Shown here piece by piece: positions 1 through 6,058 of a DNA stretch of 6,286 nucleotides. Each line of letters opens with the position of its first letter. Within the stretch, counting starts at the first letter, position 1. The translations under genes were made by a program, and so were the position numbers. Source of the stretch: Pseudomonadota bacterium (GTDB lineage: Bacteria > Pseudomonadota > Gammaproteobacteria > Legionellales > Legionellaceae); assembly GCA_021807845.1 (NCBI GenBank), contig JAKBCM010000082.1, forward strand, positions 1-6,286, in the 5' to 3' direction. The notes beneath the pieces were generated by a model, which saw only the letters and a program-made list of their open reading frames with translations, was not told where the DNA came from and did not search any database.

Positions 1-753
1 CACAATCACAATAGCAAGTGATCCGAGCACCAAGGTCAAAAAAATAAGGATGGTTGAATAGAGCAGTGCCCGAGGATAATCGCGTTGTGGATTTTTGACT
101 TCTTCAGCATGTACCGCTGACATTTCCATCCCTAACAAACCAAATAAGACAGCTGAAAATAAAGATAAATTACCCAGAGTACTGAAATCAGGAAACCATG
201 AAGTGGAATAGTCAATTTCAATAGGGCGTCCTTGTAATATCCATAAAATGCCTAAGAAAATAATGCCAATCATGGGTAGTAATGTGCCGAATGATGCACC
301 AACAATGCTCACCAAACTAGACAGTTTCATGCCAAAACAATTGAGAAAAGTAAAAAGCCAAAATAAAGAAATAATCGTGGTGAGTAAGAAAAATTTATTG
401 TTGGCAAGACTAGGCGCAAAAAGATAGGCAATGGTAGCTGCAATGAATGCAAGAATGGTTGGATACCAAACTACATTATAAATCCATTGCAGCCATATCG
501 TCATAAATCCTGCGCGCTTGCCAAAAGCCTCGCGTACCCAAATATAGATACCTCCCGTTTTAGGATAAGCAGTGGCTAATTCGGCAGCAACCAAAGCGAT
601 AGGAATAAAAAACACAAAAGCTGCTACCAAATAATATGAAATGAGAGACAATCCAAGCTTTGCTGTGATGGGTAAAGTACGCAAACTATCTACAGCGATA
701 ACGTTGATCATCACTAATGAAAAAACGCTTAGAACTCTTTTTGATTGAAGCAC
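1..753 (-). CDS. APC-superfamily amino-acid permease/antiporter (GadC-like), N-terminal half
   Basis: This gene runs off the left edge, so only the first 251 codons are visible. Whole proteins of this type are usually about 460-510 residues. The translation is very hydrophobic, with some six or seven apparent membrane helices (for example around residues 7-25, 35-60 and 93-112), so it should lie in the inner membrane. The clearest landmarks are AAELATAYPKTGGIYIWV (56-73) and GMEMSAVHAEEVKNPQRDYP (208-227). Both align by eye with GadC-type glutamate/GABA antiporters ([20 protein letters not shown] in E. coli GadC, from memory). The family exchanges or imports amino acids; the actual substrate cannot be read here. 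I chose the GTG start because it follows AAAGGA at 6-nt spacing. The nearby ATG ATG is in another frame that stops after nine codons, and an in-frame TAA lies just upstream. It sits 10 nt after acnA, suggesting one transcript. No frameshift is seen. Confidence 0.88.
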   Translation of the reverse strand, partial: MLQSKRVLSVFSLVMINVIAVDSLRTLPITAKLGLSLISYYLVAAFVFFIPIALVAAELATAYPKTGGIYIWVREAFGKRAGFMTIWLQWIYNVVWYPTILAFIAATIAYLFAPSLANNKFFLLTTIISLFWLFTFLNCFGMKLSSLVSIVGASFGTLLPMIGIIFLGILWILQGRPIEIDYSTSWFPDFSTLGNLSLFSAVLFGLLGMEMSAVHAEEVKNPQRDYPRALLYSTILIFLTLVLGSLAIVIV

Positions 754-759
754 ATCATT

Positions 760-765
760 TCCTTT
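760..765 (-). promoter_or_regulatory. Shine-Dalgarno site of the permease gene, overlapping the acnA stop codon
   Basis: AAAGGA on the minus strand lies 6 nt before the GTG at 753-751 and shares bases with the TAA of acnA (766-764). This placement fixes the non-ATG start and would allow translational coupling of the permease to acnA. Confidence 0.6.
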
Positions 766-3436
766 ATTTTAATTGACGTAACACATACTGCAAAATACCA
801 CCATGCCGATAATATTCAAGCTCATTTTCTGTATCAATACGACAAAGGGCTTGAAAATGATGCAGATGGCCTTGGCCTCGATCTATGGTAACGTCAACTA
901 AGCTCACAGGCTTTAAGCTGTCATTGATATCAATACTTATTCTTTCCACACCGGTCAGTTTTAATGTTTTTCTTGACATGCCTTCTTGGAATTGTAGCGG
1001 TAATATCCCCATTCCAATCAGATTTGAGCGATGGATCCGCTCAAAACTTTCAGCAAGAACCGCTTTGACTCCAAGTAAGTTTGTACCCTTAGCTGCCCAA
1101 TCGCGAGAGGAACCTGTGCCGTACTCCTTACCTGCGACGATCACTAAGCTATCGTTTTCTTGCTGATACAGCATTGCAGCATCGTAAATTGGCATCGTTT
1201 TTCCACTAGGAATATGGCGAGTGACGCCACCTTCAATATCAGGCGTCATTTCATTACGAATACGAATATTGGCAAAAGTACCTCTCATCATGACTTCATG
1301 ATTACCTCTTCTTGAACCATAAGAGTTAAAGTCTTTTTCGTTCACCCCTTTGGACTTCAGATAAAGTCCAGCCGGTGAATTGGCTTTGATGGACCCAGCA
1401 GGAGAGATATGATCAGTGGTTATTGAGTCACCAAATAAGGCTAACAGATACGCCTCTTTAATTGGCTTAATGGGGGAAGGGGTTGGCTTTAAATCTTGGA
1501 AAAAAGGCGGGTGTTGGATATAGGTGGAATCCTGATTCCATTCATATGTTTTACCACTAGCCGTTTGAATGGCCTGCCATTCTTCATCTCCTTTGAATAC
1601 TTCAGAGTATTCTTTAAGAAACATACTTTCTTTTACTTTGGAGACTTCCTTGGCAATTTCATCGTTGGTCGGCCAAATGTCTTTCAAATAGATAGGCTGG
1701 TCATGTGTATCGAACCCTATCGGATCTTTGCTTAAATCAATTTGTGTGGTTCCCACCAATGCATAGGCTACAACCAGAGGAGGAGATGCAAGCCAATTTG
1801 CACGTACTTGGGGATGAACCCTTCCCTCAAAGTTTCGATTACCTGAAAGAATAGAGCATACCACCAAATCATTATCGGTAACGCTATGAGCAATGGCATC
1901 CGGCAGAGGGCCTGAATTACCAATACAGGTGGTACAGCCGTAACCAACCAAATTGAAGCCAAGCTGATCCAAATAAGTTTGTAATCCAGCATAATTTAAA
2001 TAATCAGTGACAACTTTTGAACCGGGCGCTAAAGATGATTTAACCCAGGGTTTTCTTTGTAATCCTTTCTCGATTGCTTTTTTGGCCACAAGTCCTGCTG
2101 CCATGAGCACACTTGGGTTCGACGTGTTGGTACAACTGGTGATGGCTGCTATGACAATATCACCATGATGTAAATCGAAATCAGCATCTTTGACCCGAAA
2201 AGCGGTTTCTTTTTCATTTTCTTTATCAATGCTTTTCAACAATGCATTAAATTCTAGAGGCAAGGTTTTTAGGGTGACCTTATCTTGAGGACGCTTAGGA
2301 CCTGCCAGTGAGGGTTCAACTGTACTGAGATCAAGGGCTAAAGTATATGTGAAAATAGGCTCTTCATCTGAGCTGTCATACCAAAGGCCTTGTGCTTTAG
2401 AATAAGCCTCAACCAAATCAATGGTATGTTTATCCCGCCCTGTGAGATGTAAATAATTTAATGTTTCTTGGTCAACAGGGAAAAATCCACAGGTGGCACC
2501 ATATTCTGGGGCCATATTGGCCAGCGTGGCTCGATCGGCTAAAGGCAACTCTTTGAGTCCAGGGCCATAATACTCCACAAATTTTCCTACTACCCCTTTT
2601 TTGCGTAGCATTTGTGTGACTGTGAGTACTAAGTCGGTTGCTGTGATGCCTTCTTTGAGCTTCCCTGTGAATTTAAAGCCAATCACTTCTGGAATGAGCA
2701 TGGAGATCGGTTGACCAAGCATGGCAGCTTCCGCTTCAATGCCGCCAACGCCCCAACCTAAAATGCCTAATCCATTGATCATCGTGGTGTGAGAGTCTGT
2801 GCCCACCAGTGTGTCTGGATAGGCATACCAGATGTCATTTTCCTGACTACTGGCTACTGTTTTTCCTAGGTACTCTAAATTCACTTGGTGACAGATACCC
2901 GTGCCAGGTGGTACAACGCGAAAGTTTGCAAATGCTTTTTGTCCCCATCGTAGAAACTCATATCGCTCGATGTTGCGATGCATTTCTATGGAAGTATTGA
3001 TTTGCAATGCATCCAGGGACGCAAATTTATCAACCATGACGGAATGATCAATCACGAGATCAACTGGGGAGAGAGGTGATATTTTATCAGGGTTTCCACC
3101 CAATTGTTCAATAGAAGCACGCATCGCGGCTAGATCAACAACAGCAGGAACACCGGTAAAATCTTGCATCAAGACTCTTGCCGGGCGATATGCAATTTCA
3201 TGTTGAGAAGATTTGGTATTTAACCAATCAGCCATCGCTTGAATATCATCGGTGGTGACTGACTTATCATCCTCAAAGCGTAATAGATTTTCAAACAATA
3301 TTTTAAGAGAGTAGGGGAGTCTGTTGATGCCTTTAAAATGTTTCTTTTCAGCTTCTTTGATACTGTAGTAATGATAGGTTTTATCATCGATTTGTAATTT
3401 AGATTGTGTTAAAAGACTGTCTTGTCCTACTTTCAT
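764..3436 (-). CDS. acnA: Aconitate hydratase AcnA (iron-sulfur TCA-cycle enzyme)
   Basis: Cytoplasmic aconitase, interconverting citrate and isocitrate through cis-aconitate in the TCA cycle. At 890 residues it is the full AcnA/IRP1-type length (E. coli AcnA is 891). The three 4Fe-4S ligands are present: Cys435 in ITSCTNTS, and Cys501 and Cys504 in GYGCTTCIGNSGPL. The early LMQDFTGVPAVVD and the DSHTTMINGLG segment belong to the catalytic core. GDSITTDHISPAGSI begins the C-terminal swivel domain, and YGTGSSRDWAAKGT carries the substrate-binding Ser-Arg pair (Arg778). The ATG start follows GAGGAG at 6-nt spacing. The homologue in L. pneumophila was reported as its major iron-containing protein, related to the human iron-responsive-element-binding protein. 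Whether this protein also binds RNA cannot be judged here. A GadC-like permease follows after 10 nt, so transport and TCA flux may be co-expressed. The gene appears intact. Confidence 0.98.
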   Translation of the reverse strand: MKVGQDSLLTQSKLQIDDKTYHYYSIKEAEKKHFKGINRLPYSLKILFENLLRFEDDKSVTTDDIQAMADWLNTKSSQHEIAYRPARVLMQDFTGVPAVVDLAAMRASIEQLGGNPDKISPLSPVDLVIDHSVMVDKFASLDALQINTSIEMHRNIERYEFLRWGQKAFANFRVVPPGTGICHQVNLEYLGKTVASSQENDIWYAYPDTLVGTDSHTTMINGLGILGWGVGGIEAEAAMLGQPISMLIPEVIGFKFTGKLKEGITATDLVLTVTQMLRKKGVVGKFVEYYGPGLKELPLADRATLANMAPEYGATCGFFPVDQETLNYLHLTGRDKHTIDLVEAYSKAQGLWYDSSDEEPIFTYTLALDLSTVEPSLAGPKRPQDKVTLKTLPLEFNALLKSIDKENEKETAFRVKDADFDLHHGDIVIAAITSCTNTSNPSVLMAAGLVAKKAIEKGLQRKPWVKSSLAPGSKVVTDYLNYAGLQTYLDQLGFNLVGYGCTTCIGNSGPLPDAIAHSVTDNDLVVCSILSGNRNFEGRVHPQVRANWLASPPLVVAYALVGTTQIDLSKDPIGFDTHDQPIYLKDIWPTNDEIAKEVSKVKESMFLKEYSEVFKGDEEWQAIQTASGKTYEWNQDSTYIQHPPFFQDLKPTPSPIKPIKEAYLLALFGDSITTDHISPAGSIKANSPAGLYLKSKGVNEKDFNSYGSRRGNHEVMMRGTFANIRIRNEMTPDIEGGVTRHIPSGKTMPIYDAAMLYQQENDSLVIVAGKEYGTGSSRDWAAKGTNLLGVKAVLAESFERIHRSNLIGMGILPLQFQEGMSRKTLKLTGVERISIDINDSLKPVSLVDVTIDRGQGHLHHFQALCRIDTENELEYYRHGGILQYVLRQLK

Positions 3437-3464
3437 ATCAAGCTCCTCTCAATTCAGATGCCTA

Positions 3465-3493
3465 ATGATAACTGAAATTTAAGGCATTTTCAT
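3465..3493 (-). promoter_or_regulatory. Putative sigma70 promoter of acnA
   Basis: On the minus strand, ATGAAA (3493-3488, four of six consensus matches) is separated by 17 nt from TATCAT (3470-3465, five of six). This predicts a start near 3458 and a leader of roughly 20 nt that contains the acnA Shine-Dalgarno. The match is moderate and no transcript data are available. Confidence 0.4.
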
Positions 3494-3564
3494 GAATAAA
3501 ACCCAATGAATGCATAATGAACATCCTATAATGAAGCGTTGATATGCGGACTCAATATCCTAAA

Positions 3565-3593
3565 TTGATATTTTTATGTTCTTAATGTATAAT
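3565..3593 (+). promoter_or_regulatory. Near-consensus sigma70 promoter of the lipoprotein gene
   Basis: TTGATA (3565-3570) and a perfect TATAAT (3588-3593) are separated by exactly 17 nt on the plus strand. Transcription would begin near 3600, giving a short leader of about 24 nt that contains AAGGA (3612-3616), 7 nt before the ATG at 3624. It is the strongest promoter match in the window and points away from acnA. Confidence 0.75.
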
Positions 3594-3623
3594 AAACGTA
3601 CATGATAAAACAAGGAAGCAATC

Positions 3624-3923
3624 ATGAGACGAATCGTGTTATTTTGTAGTTTATTTGGGACCCTTTTGATCATTGGTGGTTGCGCATCTGATGGAGTTTG
3701 TACAACAGGATGTGGTTATGTGACAACAACAACCTATGTACCGACAACAACCTATGTACCAACAACAACTTATGTACCCGCAACACGGTATGTAGCAACT
3801 CCCACTTGTTGTACTTCTAACAATTGCTGTCCAAGTTGCAACCGATGTGGAGCTGCCTATTGGGGCTATCAATCAGTAGAAAGCTATGGCAATGATTATT
3901 ACAACTATAGCAGTTGGTATTAA
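3624..3923 (+). CDS. Small predicted lipoprotein with hexapeptide repeat and Cys-rich tail
   Basis: I do not recognise a named family. The 99-residue product starts with a basic tip (MRR), a hydrophobic stretch and a lipobox-like IGGC ending at Cys20. It is therefore predicted to be lipidated at Cys20 and anchored in an envelope membrane. Residues 35-58 hold a tandem TTTYVP-type repeat: three good copies and one degenerate copy (ATRYVA). Then comes a cysteine cluster (Cys62, 63, 68, 69, 72, 75, spacing CCx4CCx2Cx2C), plus Cys26 and Cys30 before the repeat. The end is rich in Tyr, Asn and Trp. The cysteines could form disulfides or bind metal; neither can be decided from sequence. The ATG has a good Shine-Dalgarno and a near-perfect promoter, supporting a real, expressed monocistronic gene. 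It is divergent from acnA and convergent with the 208-residue gene. Confidence 0.82.
   Translation: MRRIVLFCSLFGTLLIIGGCASDGVCTTGCGYVTTTTYVPTTTYVPTTTYVPATRYVATPTCCTSNNCCPSCNRCGAAYWGYQSVESYGNDYYNYSSWY
3726..3797 (+). repeat. 18-bp tandem repeat inside the lipoprotein gene (4 units)
   Basis: The unit ACAACAACCTATGTACCG occurs at 3726-3743, then at 3744-3761 with one change, at 3762-3779 with two changes, and as a degenerate copy at 3780-3797. Each unit is a multiple of three, so copy-number changes would keep the reading frame and only alter the number of TTTYVP units. Confidence 0.9.
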
Positions 3924-3973
3924 TCAGAGATTCTTTGTCCTCGACTGTTGCTTTAGCGAATTTCCCTAGTTAC

Positions 3974-4022
3974 CGAAACCCCCGCGGCAGTTCTCGAAAC
4001 CCCGAGGCGAAGACCGCGGGGG
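3974..4022. repeat. GC-rich palindromic (REP-like) element between convergent genes
   Basis: CCCCCGCGG (3979-3987) and CCGCGGGGG (4014-4022) form a perfect 9-bp stem. Inside it, CTCG (3993-3996) pairs with CGAG (4003-4006) around a 6-nt loop. CGAAACCCC also appears as a direct repeat at 3974-3982 and 3995-4003. The element is far more GC-rich than the surrounding DNA. It lies in the 126-bp gap between two genes that converge, a typical place for a repetitive extragenic palindrome. Neither side has a proper T tract, so it is a poor intrinsic terminator, although it could still stop or protect both transcripts. The rest of the gap shows nothing clear. Confidence 0.65.
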
Positions 4023-4049
4023 CTATTGAGATCTAAAATTATTGTTCTT

Positions 4050-4676
4050 CTATAGCCTTAAGTCAGTGATATTGGCCACCGGAAGGTCTGCCTCAAGTGA
4101 TTCAGGTTTATATTTTGCATCCATTTCTTTCATAATTGCTAGATTTTGGGCGCTATTTTTCACAGAGATCACGGTCTCAACATGCTGGCAAATATTTTTA
4201 AAGTCAGCCATTTGCTCTAGTGAAGCTAATTGTTCTGGTGAGGATTCGAGTAAATACACACCAAATCCAGTCAGAGCATAGCAGATAAACATTTTTTTCG
4301 CCTCAATGACATCAGCACGCTCGGCAAGGTAAGGATAATTTCGAAGAAACGGGAAAAGTTCAAAGCCTCTTTTGATAAATTGATAATAGGCTCGCACTTC
4401 AAAGTGATTGAGTTTATCCGGAATACTTTGATGGAACTCAACAGCAGTCTCTGACTGTTCAAGTACTTCAAGAAACTGTATGGCCATTTCATTTTCGTGA
4501 ATCACTAATAATTCACCATAATATGGCGTCATGAGAATATCTCGATTAAAAATAGACAAAAGAGTATAAGTATCTTGATCGTTTGAAGGTAAAAATGCTG
4601 TCAGTGCAAATGAATCTTTCCCCATATGATTGATAGGATGATGGATATACTCTTCTCTTTTTAACCTTATTGACAT
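4050..4676 (-). CDS. Conserved-looking hypothetical protein, 208 residues
   Basis: I do not recognise this protein. It has no signal peptide or clear membrane helix. The most hydrophobic stretch, MFICYALTGFGVYLL (129-143), is short and probably buried in a soluble fold. The rest is mixed, with many Glu and Phe/Tyr residues, as in a mainly helical cytoplasmic protein. It follows the universal stress protein gene after 30 nt on the same strand, so it is probably cotranscribed with it and may share a stress-related setting; that is inference from position only. The ATG at 4676 is the first start after an in-frame stop, which is itself the TGA of the upstream gene. There is no good Shine-Dalgarno; a small hairpin occupies that place. 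Met18 is an alternative start but also lacks a ribosome site. Confidence 0.78.
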   Translation of the reverse strand: MSIRLKREEYIHHPINHMGKDSFALTAFLPSNDQDTYTLLSIFNRDILMTPYYGELLVIHENEMAIQFLEVLEQSETAVEFHQSIPDKLNHFEVRAYYQFIKRGFELFPFLRNYPYLAERADVIEAKKMFICYALTGFGVYLLESSPEQLASLEQMADFKNICQHVETVISVKNSAQNLAIMKEMDAKYKPESLEADLPVANITDLRL

Positions 4677-4682
4677 TGATTT

Positions 4683-4700
4683 TGCAATACCATTATTGCA
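4683..4700 (-). other. Perfect 7-bp inverted repeat just before the 208-residue gene
   Basis: TGCAATA (4683-4689) and TATTGCA (4694-4700) are perfect inverted copies around a 4-nt loop. On the minus-strand transcript the hairpin ends 6 nt before the ATG, where a ribosome site would be expected. It may be an RNA hairpin that limits translation, a processing site, or an operator. Confidence 0.45.
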
Positions 4701-4706
4701 TGCCTG

Positions 4707-5129
4707 TCAATCACTCTGCAGTGTGAGAATGTCGCATTTGGCTTTATGAACAACAGCATGAGCAGTACTTCCTAGAAAGGCAGGTAATTTGCTTGGTCCA
4801 TGACTACCCATGATGATGAGATCACAATTGAGCTCATCCACTTTTTCAAGAATATGCATCTTGATAGAGCCAATTTCAACAAACTGATGTGAAACAGGAA
4901 TTTTTAAAGCATCACCCACGGTTCTCATCACCGCTTGTGCATCCTCTTTCATCGGATGGTAAAACTCAGCAAAACCGAGTCCTTGGGCAAGCTGTAGGCT
5001 TGCTGGTGGCTCGATCACATGAAGTAAAAAAAGCTGGGCATGAAAAGAATGAGCTATTTTGACTGCTTTCTCACACATTTTAAAATGGTTTGAGGAGAGA
5101 TCTGTTGCATGTAAAATATTGTGATACAT
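4707..5129 (-). CDS. Universal stress protein, UspA family
   Basis: A single-domain universal stress protein of 140 residues, the usual size. These are small cytoplasmic proteins, often dimers, induced under starvation or other stress; some bind ATP. It opens with NILHATDLS, placing the conserved Asp at position 10 at the end of the first strand. LFLLHVIEP is the second core strand. The C-terminal nucleotide-loop motif is GSHGPSKLPAFLGST (108-122) followed by HAVVHKAKCDILTL. The loop has eight residues between the second glycine (111) and the GS pair (120-121), one fewer than the textbook Gx2Gx9G(S/T) motif. Related UspA proteins share this spacing, so ATP binding is possible but not assured. 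The start has only a weak AGG upstream. It lies 99 nt after folK and 30 nt before the 208-residue gene, and probably heads a two-gene unit. Confidence 0.94.
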   Translation of the reverse strand: MYHNILHATDLSSNHFKMCEKAVKIAHSFHAQLFLLHVIEPPASLQLAQGLGFAEFYHPMKEDAQAVMRTVGDALKIPVSHQFVEIGSIKMHILEKVDELNCDLIIMGSHGPSKLPAFLGSTAHAVVHKAKCDILTLQSD

Positions 5130-5163
5130 TTTTAAGGCCTATTCAGTGCTAAAGTAGCTTGTC

Positions 5164-5192
5164 AGTTTAGTGGATGCTTTAAAAAAATGTAA
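5164..5192 (-). promoter_or_regulatory. Possible sigma70 promoter of the universal stress gene
   Basis: On the minus strand TTACAT (5192-5187) and TAAACT (5169-5164) are spaced by 17 nt, each matching four of six consensus bases, with an A-rich stretch just upstream. This would give a leader of about 27 nt. The match is modest, but the 99-nt gap after folK leaves room for a separate promoter. Confidence 0.33.
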
Positions 5193-5201
5193 CTATTTTT
5201 C

Positions 5202-5248
5202 AACCTAAATTATTGGCTTGAAGTAGATTCAACTGCCGAATTTAGGTT
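5202..5248 (-). terminator. Nested hairpin spanning the folK stop codon, possible terminator
   Basis: AACCTAAATT (5202-5211) and AATTTAGGTT (5239-5248) form a perfect 10-bp stem. Inside it GGC (5215-5217) can pair with GCC (5235-5237), and TTGAA (5218-5222) with TTCAA (5228-5232), around a GTAGA loop. The folK stop lies in the inner arm. On the minus strand the outer stem is not followed at once by T residues; a T7 run comes about 14 nt later. It could be an inefficient terminator, an attenuator, or an RNA-stability element between folK and the stress gene. Confidence 0.38.
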
Positions 5249-5720
5249 CTCTACGAGACAAATAGCTCTGACATGACTTCAAATAAGGTGCAATTGGCTC
5301 GCCGGAAGGTAAACATATCGTAGGCGCAATTTCAAGGAGGGGGACCAATACAAAATCTCTTTTGAGCATCTCTGGATGAGGTATGGTTAATTCTAGAGTA
5401 TGAATAACGCTCTGGCCATACAGCAAAATATCAATATCTATAATTCTTTGGCCCCAATGTACTTTGCGAATGCGTCCTTGTTCATTTTCAATCCTCTGAC
5501 AATGTTTTAATAGGAGTGCTGGATGAAGAGAGGTCTTTATTTCAATAACCATATTGTAATATTTAGGTTGAGAACGAATCCCCAAAGGGTTGCTGGAATA
5601 TAATCTTGAGCAATTGGAAATCATCGTTTTGGGACATTTGCTCAGTTTATGGAGGGCAAGTCTTAGTTGGCGAGGGGGTACACGAAGGTTGCTCCCCAAA
5701 GCCAAATAGCACAGCGTCAT
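5229..5720 (-). CDS. folK: 2-amino-4-hydroxy-6-hydroxymethyldihydropteridine pyrophosphokinase (HPPK)
   Basis: Cytoplasmic folate-synthesis enzyme that transfers pyrophosphate from ATP to 6-hydroxymethyl-7,8-dihydropterin, the step before dihydropteroate synthase. At 163 residues it has the usual length (E. coli 159). The N-terminal YLALGSNL (5-12), SNPLG (43-47) and YNMVIEIKT (55-63) are standard HPPK segments. The signature WGQRIIDIDILLYG (89-102) holds Arg92 and the two magnesium-binding aspartates, Asp95 and Asp97, at the same numbers as in E. coli. IPHPEMLKRDFVLVPLLEI follows as expected. Its ATG overlaps the TGA of the upstream pcnB fragment by the ATGA arrangement, giving translational coupling. 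The pcnB-folK order is common in gammaproteobacteria. Its own Shine-Dalgarno would lie within the end of pcnB. The gene appears intact. It does not lead into panB as in E. coli. Confidence 0.97.
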   Translation of the reverse strand: MTLCYLALGSNLRVPPRQLRLALHKLSKCPKTMISNCSRLYSSNPLGIRSQPKYYNMVIEIKTSLHPALLLKHCQRIENEQGRIRKVHWGQRIIDIDILLYGQSVIHTLELTIPHPEMLKRDFVLVPLLEIAPTICLPSGEPIAPYLKSCQSYLSRREPKFGS

Positions 5721-6058
5721 GTGGATACTCGGGGTTTACGTCGTCTCTTAGGTATATGAGGTGTTTCTTTTGTCAGTGCCTCAACCATCTCTAATTGATC
5801 ACTTGGGGAGGCTTCTTGGAATTTAGTCCACCATTGTGCAAGCTCTATGGATTCATCAGCAGCCAAAGCTCTTAATGCCAGAAAATCATAAGCCGCACGA
5901 AAACGAGGATGTTCGAGAATGTTGAAGGCACGATGCCCCAATCGTTTTGGAAAACGAAATTGTAACAGCCATATTTCACGAATCACTTGGGTAAATCGCT
6001 TTGGTATTAAAATAATATTATTTTTAGTTTGGCCAATTAGGTCTTGGTCATAATGCAA
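5717..6058 (-). CDS. pcnB: Poly(A) polymerase I (PcnB), C-terminal fragment only
   Basis: Only the last ~113 residues of PcnB are here. PcnB adds poly(A) tails to RNA 3' ends and so promotes decay. The match to the family C-terminal region is clear by eye: IPKRFTQVIREIWLLQ (18-33), GHRAFNILEHPRFRAAYDFL (41-60), LALRA, and a basic tail PKRRRKPR before the stop. The nucleotidyltransferase head and the RNA-binding neck domain, over 300 residues in other bacteria, are absent. The frame has an in-frame TAA at 6067-6065, and the listed start is a TTG at 6058 with no credible ribosome site. The other two minus-strand frames upstream show no PcnB-like residues, so a simple frameshift does not explain the loss. 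Either the gene is truncated by a rearrangement or the window end is misassembled. As it stands the fragment could not be an active polymerase. It overlaps folK by 4 nt. Confidence 0.85.
   Translation of the reverse strand: MHYDQDLIGQTKNNIILIPKRFTQVIREIWLLQFRFPKRLGHRAFNILEHPRFRAAYDFLALRALAADESIELAQWWTKFQEASPSDQLEMVEALTKETPHIPKRRRKPRVST

Noticed and set aside
755..758. ATG ATG as the permease start.
   Set aside because: That frame reaches a stop after nine codons; the conserved permease sequence is in the GTG frame.
885..1735. Plus-strand open frames opposite acnA (885-1166 and 1496-1735).
   Set aside because: They lie inside an intact, well-conserved aconitase gene, have no promoter or ribosome site, and encode no recognisable protein.
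1768..1992. A 74-codon hydrophobic minus-strand frame within acnA.
   Set aside because: It is a different frame of the acnA strand covering the essential Cys501/Cys504 region; the hydrophobicity is a by-product of codon composition.
3527..3532. A TATAAT hexamer on the plus strand upstream of the lipoprotein.
   Set aside because: No -35-like sequence lies at 16-18 nt upstream and there is no extended -10; the TTGATA-17-TATAAT pair at 3565-3593 is far better.
3726..3797. The 18-bp tandem units as a CRISPR array or integration repeats.
   Set aside because: The units are contiguous with no spacers, are in frame, and encode a regular hexapeptide.
3651..3872. Cys/Ile-rich frame antisense to the lipoprotein.
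   Set aside because: It mirrors the tandem repeat of the real gene, which has its own strong promoter, ribosome site and signal peptide.
4042..4492. Short frames on both strands within the 208-residue gene (4042-4281 plus, 4271-4492 minus).
   Set aside because: They are overlapped entirely or almost entirely by the longer open frame, with no ribosome site or recognisable product.
5606..5794. Plus-strand 62-codon frame across the folK/pcnB overlap.
   Set aside because: It runs opposite two genes with clear family matches and encodes nothing recognisable.
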